A DNA stretch of 64,000 bases from Diaphorobacter caeni. Lineage in GTDB: Bacteria; Pseudomonadota; Gammaproteobacteria; Burkholderiales; Burkholderiaceae_C. The DNA lies in assembly GCF_015354245.1 (NCBI RefSeq), contig NZ_JADKYZ010000001.1, positions 620,001-684,000 of the forward strand. Direction: 5' to 3'. The notes under the pieces are model-generated. The model saw only the letters and a list, made by a program, of their open reading frames with translations. It was not told where the DNA came from and ran no database searches. Every line of letters starts with the position of its first letter. Position 1 is the first letter of the stretch. Positions 26,468 to 34,365 of this stretch are shown piece after piece. A program made the translations under genes and the position numbers.

Positions 26468-26749
26468 TGGGGTGCGCAGGCGCGATTTGTTGAACAAATG
26501 CCGCCATGTTGCAGTGCGTGCAAGTGGGGTGCGCAGCCTGCAAAGCCTTGTGCGGCGCGTGCATTGCGATGCTACGCTGGCTTGCGGCGAATGCGCGCCC
26601 AAGCGAATTGGGAGATGGATAGGTGATTTCACTGATCTGCTCGCAAGAGTTGAACAAGAGGCTCTTTGCACGGTTTTGAGGTGGCCGTGCGGGAGTGCTT
26701 GTTGCATTGCAATATGTATGCCAGTGAAATCACTCAAGTTGTTGAAAAC

Positions 26750-26790
26750 AAAAGAAAAAAGGAGGCTCCTCCCTTGCGGGATGAGCCTCC
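26750..26790 (-). terminator. Intrinsic terminator of tauY
   Basis: On the minus strand, GGAGGCTC (26790-26783) pairs with GAGCCTCC (26768-26761) and is followed by TTTTTTCTTTT. It lies about 45 bases after the tauY stop. Confidence 0.88.
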
Positions 26791-26836
26791 GGAAGTCGCA
26801 GCGGGAGCTACGTTTACGATCTTGGAGGGAGGTGGA

Positions 26837-28258
26837 TCAGCCTTGCTCGTCCTGGTGGTGATACCAGTGATAGAGGAAGCGCTGGCCCATGCGTCGGAAT
26901 GGTGCGAACGCTTCGGAGCGCACCGTGTTGAACACGTTCGGGTACTCGAGCGGCGAGTTGTAGATGGGCAGCTCGAACGCCTTCAGGTGCTGGCCTGCGA
27001 TGCGCTGCGCCATCCGGCGGCCGGCATGCGCGGAGAACGACACGCCGTTGCCGCCGTAGCCCACCGCGTAGAAAATGGTTTCCTTGGGGTCGGGCTGCGT
27101 GATGCGCGGCATCATGTCGTGGCTCACGTCCACCCAGCCCCACCACGAGTAATCGATCTTGATGCCCTTGAGCGCGGGGAACTTGTGGTGCAGGCCATCG
27201 ACCAGCTTGGCCATGTGCACGGGGTTTGGAGCGTCCGCGCCGGTGATGGAGCTGCGGCTGCCGATCTGCACGCGGTTGTCGGGCAGGCGGCGGTAGTAAA
27301 AGCGCAGCGTGCGCGTGTCGGTGATGACCTGGGTGGTCTTGAAGTTCGTCGCTTCGAGTTCCTCGGGCGTCAGCGGGCGCGTGACCAGCGAGTTCGAGAG
27401 GATCGGCATGATCTTGTTGCGCAGCTGCGGGTGCAGCTTGTTGCTGGTGTAGCCGCCGGTCGCGAAACCGACCGACTTGGCCTTGACGACGCCGCCCGGT
27501 GTGCGCAGATAGTGCACGCCATTCTTGGTTTCCACGTCAAGCACGGGGCTTGCGGGGTGAATCTTCACTCCGAGCGAGCGTGCCTTGCGCAGGTAGGCGA
27601 AGGCGAGCTTGAGCGGGTGCACGCCGATGCCATCGGGCTCGTGCATCGCGCCGAAGCTGTCGGCATCGTTCACCCAGTCGCGCTGCACTTCTTCCTTGCT
27701 GAGCATCTTCGCGTCGTAGCCGAACACGTCGCGCATCAGCTTGGTTTCGCTGCGCAGGAAGTCCATCTTCTTTTCGCGGTGGGCGATGTAGAGGTGGCCG
27801 CCTGGCTGCGGTTCGCATTCTGGGAATTCCGCGACCAGGTCCTTGAAGGTCTGAAAGCCTTCGCGGATTTCGGCGTCGAGCTTGAGTGCGGTTTCCTTGC
27901 CCCAGCGCTCGACCCAGCCCGAGCGGTACAGGCGACCGCTGGCGTTCTGGCCCTGACCGCCGTTGCGGCTGGTGCAGCCCCAGGCGCTCTGGTTGGCTTC
28001 GAGGACGATGGCCTTGATGCCGTGTTCACGGGCGAGGAAGAGGGCGGTGGCGAGGCCGGTGAAGCCCGAGCCGACGATGACCACGTCCGCTTCGATGTCG
28101 CCGGAGATCGGGCCGTCATCTTCGGGTGGAACGCCTGCCGTGCCCACCCAGTAAGTGGGTGCATACCCCGTGCCCTGGCCCGGATTGGGCATGACGAGCG
28201 GGTCGTACTGTGGGTCGTAGGGGCGCATGTAGCTGGGGCGCACGTCCTCTGCCTTCAT
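26837..28258 (-). CDS. tauY: Taurine dehydrogenase large subunit TauY (FAD-dependent oxidoreductase, DadA-like)
   Basis: A 473-residue flavoprotein of the DAO family. The FAD dinucleotide-binding motif VVIVGSGFTGLATALFLAREHG lies near residue 60. The CTSRNGGQGQNASG and SIHLH-like regions follow, and a C-terminal GYGGNGVSFSAHAGRRMA binds the flavin tail. TauY with the small TauX is thought to oxidatively deaminate taurine to sulfoacetaldehyde and ammonium, passing electrons to the respiratory chain. The assignment rests on the divergent small gene, linked tauABC, xsc and tauR. Without context it would be only a glycine/D-amino-acid oxidase-like protein. ATG 28258 follows AAGGAGACCCACA. Confidence 0.8.
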   Translation of the reverse strand: MKAEDVRPSYMRPYDPQYDPLVMPNPGQGTGYAPTYWVGTAGVPPEDDGPISGDIEADVVIVGSGFTGLATALFLAREHGIKAIVLEANQSAWGCTSRNGGQGQNASGRLYRSGWVERWGKETALKLDAEIREGFQTFKDLVAEFPECEPQPGGHLYIAHREKKMDFLRSETKLMRDVFGYDAKMLSKEEVQRDWVNDADSFGAMHEPDGIGVHPLKLAFAYLRKARSLGVKIHPASPVLDVETKNGVHYLRTPGGVVKAKSVGFATGGYTSNKLHPQLRNKIMPILSNSLVTRPLTPEELEATNFKTTQVITDTRTLRFYYRRLPDNRVQIGSRSSITGADAPNPVHMAKLVDGLHHKFPALKGIKIDYSWWGWVDVSHDMMPRITQPDPKETIFYAVGYGGNGVSFSAHAGRRMAQRIAGQHLKAFELPIYNSPLEYPNVFNTVRSEAFAPFRRMGQRFLYHWYHHQDEQG

Positions 28259-28356
28259 TGTGGGTCTCCTTTTTTCGCCGCAGCGGTTAGGTCCGGCTGG
28301 CGGCATCGATGTCCAATAGCTCTGAAATCCGGGGGGGCGCGGAGCGTCCGACCTCA

Positions 28357-28480
28357 GAGCGTGTTGACGATCTCCACACGGTCCTGCAGGTGCGGCCCCG
28401 GGCGGTCTGCCGCGTTGCAAACCGCAGCAATGGCACGAGCCGCATTCAGCAAGCCTCGCGATGAGATCGTCAACACGCTC
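28357..28480 (-). repeat. Complete 124-bp repeat element with 18-bp inverted ends
   Basis: GAGCGTGTTGACGATCTC at 28357-28374 and its exact reverse complement at 28463-28480 flank a ~88-bp core. A related element is at 43260-43367. It lies in the tauX-tauY spacer between the candidate operators and the tauY start codon, so it would be transcribed in the tauY leader. No coding potential. Confidence 0.85.
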
Positions 28481-28561
28481 TAAGGAAAAGAACGCACTTT
28501 GACAGTGGGGTCAGCATAGCCAGCAGCCCGTCGCGCAGTTAGCGCCAGAGAAGAAGTTTCC

Positions 28562-28609
28562 ATAGGTCCAGATATGACGGTTTTTTTTCGGGACAATCGC
28601 TGGACTTAA
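28562..28609. promoter_or_regulatory. Candidate TauR operators between tauX and tauY
   Basis: On the plus strand CTGGACTTAACGATAG (28600-28615) points toward tauX, preceded 11 bases earlier by CGGGACAA. On the minus strand CTGGACCTAT (28571-28562) points toward tauY. The plus copy matches the tauA motif over 16 bases with one C/T difference. This fits activation of divergent promoters by the MocR-type regulator at 31-32 kb. Confidence 0.7.
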
Positions 28610-28735
28610 CGATAGGTCGGCGCTGGTTCTACGAAAGCCTTGCGGGCTTGCCTAATATCCGCTCCATCGTTTCGTTTGCCGCGCGCCGCTGGTGTTGCGC
28701 ATGGCAGCAAGTTTTTTGAAGGACAAGGAGACAGC

Positions 28736-29137
28736 ATGAGCAACAGCGCCAACCAACCCGATGCGCAATTTCTGGCACGTTTTGCCGACGCATGGAACAA
28801 GCACGACATCGACGCGCTGATGAGCTTCATGGCGGACGACTGCGTTTTCCACGCGGTCGCGGGCCCCGATGAACTGGGCAAGAGCTTTGTGGGCCGCGAG
28901 CAGGTCCGCGAAGGCTTCATGGCCGCCTGGGGCGCGTTCCCCGACGCCGCATGGCTGGATGGCGATCACTGGGTGAACGGCGACCGCGGTGTCTCCGAGA
29001 GCACATTCAAGGGCACCGCCGCCGACGGCTCGCGCGTGGAAGCGCGCATGGTCGACATCTTCACGTTCAAGGACGGCAAGATCGCCGTGAAGAACGCCTT
29101 CCGCAAGAACCGCCCGGCACTCGCCAAGGCCGCCTGA
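28736..29137 (+). CDS. tauX: Probable taurine dehydrogenase small subunit TauX (SnoaL/NTF2-like)
   Basis: A 133-residue SnoaL/NTF2-like protein (QFLARFADAWNKHDIDALMSFMADDCVFHAVAGPDELGKSFVGREQVREGFMAAW...FKDGKIAVKNAFRKNRPALAKAA). It has no cofactor motif. In taurine-degrading bacteria a small protein of this size is encoded next to the flavoprotein TauY as its partner. Its divergent position to tauY, with shared candidate TauR sites, supports that reading. From sequence alone only the fold is sure. ATG 28736 is preceded by AAGGAG. Confidence 0.7.
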   Translation: MSNSANQPDAQFLARFADAWNKHDIDALMSFMADDCVFHAVAGPDELGKSFVGREQVREGFMAAWGAFPDAAWLDGDHWVNGDRGVSESTFKGTAADGSRVEARMVDIFTFKDGKIAVKNAFRKNRPALAKAA

Positions 29138-29215
29138 TCCACTCAGGCACATCACACTCGCCGCAAGGCAAACGTCAGCGCCCGGCAACGGGCAGCAGGC
29201 AACAGGCACTACAAA

Positions 29216-29258
29216 CCGGACGCCACGTCGCCACGCTCCAAGAGCGTGGCGCGTCCGG
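29216..29258. repeat. Strong hairpin between tauX and the permease gene
   Basis: The inner 10-bp stem CGCCACGCTC / GAGCGTGGCG has a 3-base CAA loop, and outer arms CCGGACG / CGTCCGG extend it. There is no T-run. It could be an RNA processing or attenuation structure that sets different expression of tauX and the downstream permease. Confidence 0.6.
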
Positions 29259-29407
29259 CTGTGCCCGCCGCTGACTTCTCCACTCGCAACGGATAACCGG
29301 ACGCAGATACCGGAACCGGCCACGCTGTGCGCTCGATGCCCGAGATCCGGGCAAGGCATTGCACTGCAAGGGCAGAGTCAGGACATCCGAAAACAAGGAG
29401 ACATTTC

Positions 29408-30847
29408 ATGCATAACCCCCAAACCGCAGCGTCGGGGCTTTCGACCGGGCTCAAAGAACGCCACATGACCATGATCGCCCTCGGTGGCGTGATTGGCGCG
29501 GGTCTGTTCATCGGCTCCGGCGTCGTCATCAAGCAGGCAGGCCCGGCGGCCGTCATTTCCTTTCTGATCACGGGCCTCCTGGTCGTGCTGGTCATGCGCA
29601 TGCTCGGGGAGCTGGCCTGTGCCATGCCCGGCGGCGGCTCGTTCTACGAATACTCGCGTGAGGCTTTCTCCGACCGTCCCGGTCTCTCGCGCCTTGCCGG
29701 CTTTCTGACCGGCTGGATGTACTGGTACTTCTGGGTGATCGTGGTGGCGCTCGAAGCCGTAGCGGGCGCCGATCTGCTGCGCTACTGGCTGCCCGACGTG
29801 CCCGGCTGGATCATCAGCCTCGTGCTGCTCGTGATGCTCACGCTGACCAATCTGGTGTCGGTGAAGTCGTTCGGTGAATTCGAGTTCTGGTTCTCGTCGA
29901 TCAAGGTTGCGGCCATCGTCGTGTTCCTGTTCGTCGCCGGTGTGCACGTGCTCGGCTGGACGCCCGGCGCGCACGGCCTGCAGATCGCCAACCTCACGCA
30001 GCACGGCGGCTTCGCGCCCAACGGCTGGGTGCCGGTGCTGACCGGCGCGGTCGCCGCGACGGGCTTTTATTTCGGTGCTGAGATCGTGACGATCGCCGCC
30101 GCCGAAACCGCTGAACCACAGAAGGCCGTCGCCAAGGCCACCAACTCGGTGATCACCCGTGTGCTGGTGTTCTACGTGGGCTCCATCCTGCTCGTCGCCT
30201 GCCTGGTGCCATGGAACAGCAAGGAGATCGCCACGCCTTACGTGAGCGCACTCAACGCCATGGGCGTGCCCGCTGCCGCCCAGATCATGAACGCCATCGT
30301 GCTGACCGCCGTGCTCTCCGCATTGAACTCGGGTCTGTACGCCTCGTCCCGCATGTTGTTCGCGCTGACCAAGCGCGGCGATGCACCCAAGGCGCTGGCC
30401 AAGGTCAGCAAGAACGGCGTGCCGGTGCGCGCCATCCTGTTCGCCACGCTGTTCGGCTACGGCGCCATCGTGATGTCCTACGTCTCGCCCGACACGGTGT
30501 TCGCGTTCCTCGTGAACTCCTACGGCACCGTGGCGATCTTCGTCTACATCCTGATCGCCATCTCGCAATTGCGTCTGCGCAAGCGTCTCGAACGCGAAGC
30601 TCCGCATCTGCTCAAGGTGCGCATGTGGTGCTTCCCGTACCTCACCTGGCTCGCCATTGCAGGCATGACGGCCATCGTCGTCGCCATGGGCTTCATTCCC
30701 GAGCAGCGCACCCCGCTGGCCCTGGGCGTGGTGAGCTTGGGCATCCTGCTGATCGCCTACTTCATCCGCCATCTGGTGAACGGCGGCAAGGCACCGGAAG
30801 AGCGCGAGCCTACCAACTTCAAACGGGTCAAGCTCAAGAAGACCTGA
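29408..30847 (+). CDS. Amino-acid permease of the APC superfamily (GabP/AAT type)
   Basis: A 479-residue transporter with about 12 helices. The N-terminus MIALGGVIGAGLFIGSGVVIKQAGPAAVISFLITGLLVVLVMRMLGELACAMPGGGSFYEYSREAF is diagnostic for amino-acid:proton symporters of the AAT family. It is related to GABA and other amino-acid permeases. It lies between tauX and tauR in the taurine island, so it may import taurine, hypotaurine or a related omega-amino acid in parallel with TauABC; this is inference. ATG 29408 is preceded by ACAAGGAG. A clear terminator follows. Confidence 0.85.
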   Translation: MHNPQTAASGLSTGLKERHMTMIALGGVIGAGLFIGSGVVIKQAGPAAVISFLITGLLVVLVMRMLGELACAMPGGGSFYEYSREAFSDRPGLSRLAGFLTGWMYWYFWVIVVALEAVAGADLLRYWLPDVPGWIISLVLLVMLTLTNLVSVKSFGEFEFWFSSIKVAAIVVFLFVAGVHVLGWTPGAHGLQIANLTQHGGFAPNGWVPVLTGAVAATGFYFGAEIVTIAAAETAEPQKAVAKATNSVITRVLVFYVGSILLVACLVPWNSKEIATPYVSALNAMGVPAAAQIMNAIVLTAVLSALNSGLYASSRMLFALTKRGDAPKALAKVSKNGVPVRAILFATLFGYGAIVMSYVSPDTVFAFLVNSYGTVAIFVYILIAISQLRLRKRLEREAPHLLKVRMWCFPYLTWLAIAGMTAIVVAMGFIPEQRTPLALGVVSLGILLIAYFIRHLVNGGKAPEEREPTNFKRVKLKKT

Positions 30848-30871
30848 GCAGGCAAGGGTGGGTAGAAGAAC

Positions 30872-30910
30872 AAAAGCACCGCGGCGCGAGAGCGCTGGCG
30901 GTGCTTTTTC
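30872..30910. terminator. Bidirectional intrinsic terminator between the permease and tauR
   Basis: AAAAGCACCGC pairs with GCGGTGCTTTTT around a GC-rich loop. The A-run and T-run on either side allow it to stop both convergent genes. Confidence 0.88.
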
Positions 30911-30934
30911 ATTTGGTCGCTCAAAGCGACCTGA

Positions 30935-32479
30935 TCAGACCGATTTCATTGCGGCGGCCAGCGCCTGTATGCCTTGGGGGATTTTGGGGGCGGGTATGGA
31001 CTGGTATCCGAGCCGGATGAAATTCCCGGGAGCCACCGGCGACTTGAAGAAGATATCCCCTGGCTCGATCAGCACCCCGTGCTCCGCCGCGCTGCGCGCG
31101 AGCGCCATGGCGGACACATGGTCCGGCAACTGCACCCAGCATGAACCACCGCCACGCACCGGGGTGATGTGACATTCGGGCAGGTGAGTTTCCATCGCGG
31201 TGATCAGAGCGGCGTGCCGTTCCTTCTGCGCCTGCGCGAGGCGGCGCAGCTGTGCCTCGTAGTGGCCGAGGGAGATGAACATCGCGAGCGTGCGCTGCAC
31301 GAACGTGGTGGGGTGGCGGATCATCAGGCGGCGCAGGGCGCGCAGTTCCTGCAGCAGCTCGGGCGCGGCGACGATGTAGCCGATGCGCAGGCCCGGGGCA
31401 AGGCTCTTGGAGAGGCTGCCCACGTAGATCACCCGGTTGCTGCGGTCCAGGCTCTTGAGAGCCGGGACGGGCTGGTCGTCGAAGCTGCTTTCGCTTTCGT
31501 AGTCGTCCTCGATGAGGATGATGTCTTCTTCCTGCGCCATGTTGAGCAGCGCGTGGCGGCGCTCGAGCGGCATGGTCACGCCGGTGGGGCACTGGTGGCT
31601 GGGGGTGACGTAGAGATAGTCGAGGTCACGCAGATCGCTGGACAGCGGCAGGCCGTCTCCGTCGACCTGCATGTACTTGAGCTGCGAGGTGCGGCTGGTG
31701 AAGATGTTGCGTGCGTCGGGGTAACCGGGGTCTTCCATGCCGACGTGCGAGTCGTCGCGCAGCAGCAGGTCGCCCACCATGTAGAGCGCATGCTGAGCGC
31801 CGACGGTGATGATGATTTCCTCGGGCGAGGCCCAGACGCCGCGGCGCGGCAGCACCTTGGTCTGGATCTGGTGGATCAGGCTGTCGTCGTCGCGCGTGAT
31901 GTAGTCGGGTGCCCACTGCTGAATGTCGAGCACGCTCAGCGCCTTGAGGCAGCACTCGCGCCATGCGGCGGTGGGGAACAGGTCCTTGTCGAACTGGCCG
32001 TAGAGAAACGGATAGGGGAAATCCTGCCAGTTCTGTTCTTTGACGATGCTGCGCTGCTGGCTCGGGCGCAGCCACAGGCGCTGGTTCCAGTCGGTGGGAT
32101 GGATGGCCGTGGCGTCGGTGGTGGGTTCGGCCGCCGCTGCCGCGGCGGCGGTGGCCGTCTGCAGCTTGCGGCCCTGGAGCACGTCGGGGTGGATGAAGTG
32201 GCCCTTGCGCTGACGGCTGAGCAGGAAGGCCTCTTCGGTCAGCTGCTGGAACGCCAGCACGACGGTGATGCGGCCCACGCTCAAGTGGCGCGCAAGTTCG
32301 CGGCTGGAGGGCACGGCATCGCCGGGCGTCAGCACGCCGGTGAGAATGGCATCGACAAACATCTCGCGGATCTGGCCCTGCAGGCTCAGGCCGGGTTTGG
32401 CGCTGCGGTGGAACAATTGCTCCCACATCGCGCCCGAGGGCGTCGTTGCATGGGCAGGTGTTCGGGAATCCGTCGTCAT
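30935..32479 (-). CDS. tauR: MocR-type regulator TauR (GntR HTH fused to PLP aminotransferase-like domain)
   Basis: A 514-residue MocR protein. The N-terminal GntR winged helix is at about residues 30-105 (SLQGQIREMFVDAILTGVLTPGDAVPSSRELARHLSVGRITVVLAFQQLTEEAFLLSRQRKGHFI). It is followed by an aminotransferase class I fold with HQCPTGVTMP, LIEDDYESE and the PLP-lysine region YVGSLSKSLAPGLRIGYIVA. It resembles TauR, which activates taurine genes after sensing taurine, possibly by PLP chemistry. Its place beside tauXY and the permease, and the paired motifs upstream of tauA and tauX, support this. No site of that motif was seen upstream of tauR itself. Confidence 0.87.
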   Translation of the reverse strand: MTTDSRTPAHATTPSGAMWEQLFHRSAKPGLSLQGQIREMFVDAILTGVLTPGDAVPSSRELARHLSVGRITVVLAFQQLTEEAFLLSRQRKGHFIHPDVLQGRKLQTATAAAAAAAEPTTDATAIHPTDWNQRLWLRPSQQRSIVKEQNWQDFPYPFLYGQFDKDLFPTAAWRECCLKALSVLDIQQWAPDYITRDDDSLIHQIQTKVLPRRGVWASPEEIIITVGAQHALYMVGDLLLRDDSHVGMEDPGYPDARNIFTSRTSQLKYMQVDGDGLPLSSDLRDLDYLYVTPSHQCPTGVTMPLERRHALLNMAQEEDIILIEDDYESESSFDDQPVPALKSLDRSNRVIYVGSLSKSLAPGLRIGYIVAAPELLQELRALRRLMIRHPTTFVQRTLAMFISLGHYEAQLRRLAQAQKERHAALITAMETHLPECHITPVRGGGSCWVQLPDHVSAMALARSAAEHGVLIEPGDIFFKSPVAPGNFIRLGYQSIPAPKIPQGIQALAAAMKSV

Positions 32480-32828
32480 TTCTTGGTTCTACTTTGCACT
32501 CACACGTGGAAGGCCGCGTGACCCGGCCGCTCCACCATCTTGTCCTGTCGTCCTTGGCTGCAGCGTCCGGACCGGTTGTCGGTGGGGCCACAGGTTTGCA
32601 CTGCCGATCCGCGCTTCGAGCCCAGTCCAATGGACGTCGCTCTGAATTTCAATGACTGTCGGCGAGCGAAAGCATCATTGACGAATTGAATGCGCGGGGC
32701 AAGCAGATTTGTAATTTGACACGCTTGGAGCCCGGTCTGCGGGCTCAGGGGGCATTTGTGAAGTTTTTTTCGAAAAATGGTCAGATTTGATTTCGGGTCA
32801 AAAAACTCCGCTATAATTCAATGCTTCA
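32480..32828. promoter_or_regulatory. Intergenic region with tRNA-Arg promoter
   Basis: The 349 bases between tauR and tRNA-Arg contain no credible gene. Near the right end a -10 TATAAT at 32812-32817 and a TTGATT-like -35 at 32787-32792 (19-base spacer) form a good promoter for the tRNA. The tauR promoter must lie in the left part but no clear hexamers or operator were recognised. Confidence 0.6.
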
Positions 32829-32905
32829 GCGGCTGTAGCTCAGCTGGATAGAGTACTTGGCTACGAACCAAGGGGTCGTGGGTTCGATTCCTGCCAGCCG
32901 CACCA
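32829..32905 (+). tRNA. tRNA-Arg (ACG anticodon)
   Basis: A 77-nt cloverleaf with acceptor stem GCGGCTG/CAGCCGC, discriminator A and encoded CCA. The anticodon arm is CTTGG-CTACGAA-CCAAG with ACG at 34-36 (A34 expected to be edited to inosine). The T-arm contains GGTTCGATTCC. Confidence 0.97.
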
Positions 32906-32911
32906 AACGTG

Positions 32912-32946
32912 AAGCCTCAAAGCAGAAATGCTTTGAGGCTTTTTCG
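32912..32946 (+). terminator. Intrinsic terminator after tRNA-Arg
   Basis: A perfect 13-bp stem AAGCCTCAAAGCA / TGCTTTGAGGCTT with a GAAA loop, followed by TTTTCG, 6 bases after the tRNA. Confidence 0.95.
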
Positions 32947-33003
32947 TTTTCGTCGTTTGCTTTTGACCATTGCTCCGTCTCTCCGTTGGTCGTGTGGAGT
33001 TGA

Positions 33004-33091
33004 CGACATAGGCCTTCTGCTTTGTTGCCAAGCCTTGCCGTACCAACGTACCGTCTGCGGCTTGGTGTCGTGCCTGAGAGCCTGTCCCGTC
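33004..33091. repeat. Hairpin repeat family, copy 3 (diverged arms)
   Basis: The core CTTTGTTGCCAAGCCTTGCCGTA...CCGTCTGCGGCTTGG...GCCTGA aligns with the core of the copies at 15.9 and 35.9 kb. The flanking arms (GACATAGGCC... / ...GAGAGCCTGTC) pair only in part. It lies between the tRNA-Arg terminator and the ackA stop. Confidence 0.7.
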
Positions 33092-33159
33092 ATTCGGACC
33101 ATGAGTCCAAGCGGCGCGTTGACCGCTCGCTCCCTTCATCTTCTTTCGTTCTTTCAGTC

Positions 33160-34359
33160 CTAGACGATGCGCAGCAGGGCTGCGGCGTCTCGTGCGGCTA
33201 CGCGGCCTTCATCGGTGGGGATGACCCAGACTTCCACCGTGCTGTCTTCCGCATGGATGGCGGTTGGCCGTTTGCCCTTTGCTTCGCGGTTGCGCTGTTC
33301 GTCGATGCGCACGCCGAGCCAGGCGAGGTGCCTGCAGGCGGCCTCGCGCAGTGCCGGGTCGTTTTCGCCGATGCCGCCACTGAAGGCGAGCAGGTCGAGG
33401 CCTTCGAGGCAGGCGACGAGCGCGCCGGTTTCCCGCACCACGCTGTGGGTGAATTGGGCGATGGCTCGTCTGGCGCGTTCGTCGCCGTCGGCGCTGGCGG
33501 CGCGCAGCGTGCGCATGTCGGCGGAGATGCCCGAGACGCCAAGCAGGCCGCTTTCCTTGTACAGCAGGCTCTCGATGCGCGCGTGCTCCCAGCCTTGCTC
33601 CATGAGATAGAGCAGCACACCGGGGTCGATGCTGCCGCAGCGCGAGCCCATCATCAGACCGTCGAGCGCGGAAAAGCCCATGGTGGTGGCGATGCTGGTG
33701 CCGTTCAAGGTCGCGCAGAGGCTCGCGCCGCTGCCGAGGTGGGCCATGACCACGCGCTGGTTGGCGCGCGCGCTGCGCTCCTTGAGGACCGACTGAAGGT
33801 ATTGGTACGAGAGCCCGTGAAAGCCGTAGCGACGCACGCTCTGCGCGCTCAGCTCCTGAGGCAGGGCGAAGGCGCAGTTGAGTTCGGGCATGTGCGCGTG
33901 GAAGGCGGTGTCGAAGCACGCGACCTGCGGCACGAGCGCGAACGCTTCGCGGAAGCGGCGTATGCCTTCGAGGTTGTGCGGCTGGTGCAGTGGCGCGAGC
34001 GAGTTGAACTGCGCCAGCTGCGCGAGCACTTCGTCGTCGATCAGCACGCTGCTTTTGTAGATGCCGCCACCATGCACCACGCGATGCGCGATGGCCTGGA
34101 TTTCGGGCAGGCCTTCGAGCTTGGGAACGAGCGCGCGCAGTTCGTCGAGTGAGGCCTTGAAGGCGGTGCTGCCGGGCGGAACGGCCAGCGCGCCCTTGAA
34201 CTTTTCGTCGCGATATGTCCAGCCGAATTCAGGCGTGCCACCGGGCTGCAGACCCTGCACCGAGCCGGCCAGAATTTCAGGCAGCACCTGGCCGTCGAGC
34301 ACCGGGTGCAGCGAGAACTTGAGCGAGGAGGAGCCCGCGTTGATTGCAAGAATCGCCAT
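33160..34359 (-). CDS. ackA: Acetate kinase
   Basis: A 399-residue acetate kinase. It has the N-terminal MAILAINAGSSSLKFSL, the HRVVHGG substrate-binding motif, the GFHGLSYQYL and HLGSGASLCA phosphate-binding motifs, and the C-terminal FSGGIGEND. It interconverts acetyl phosphate plus ADP with acetate plus ATP in the cytoplasm. The gene starts 6 bases after the stop of the MaoC-Pta fusion gene on the same strand, so both are one operon. The route could take acetyl phosphate made by Xsc in the taurine pathway to acetate with ATP gain; that link is inferred. Confidence 0.96.
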   Translation of the reverse strand: MAILAINAGSSSLKFSLHPVLDGQVLPEILAGSVQGLQPGGTPEFGWTYRDEKFKGALAVPPGSTAFKASLDELRALVPKLEGLPEIQAIAHRVVHGGGIYKSSVLIDDEVLAQLAQFNSLAPLHQPHNLEGIRRFREAFALVPQVACFDTAFHAHMPELNCAFALPQELSAQSVRRYGFHGLSYQYLQSVLKERSARANQRVVMAHLGSGASLCATLNGTSIATTMGFSALDGLMMGSRCGSIDPGVLLYLMEQGWEHARIESLLYKESGLLGVSGISADMRTLRAASADGDERARRAIAQFTHSVVRETGALVACLEGLDLLAFSGGIGENDPALREAACRHLAWLGVRIDEQRNREAKGKRPTAIHAEDSTVEVWVIPTDEGRVAARDAAALLRIV

Positions 34360-34365
34360 GCTGCG

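Noticed and set aside
32861-33139. Minus-strand frame ending QESNPRPLGS
   Set aside because: It is the antisense of tRNA-Arg and its terminator plus a repeat copy, not a protein gene.
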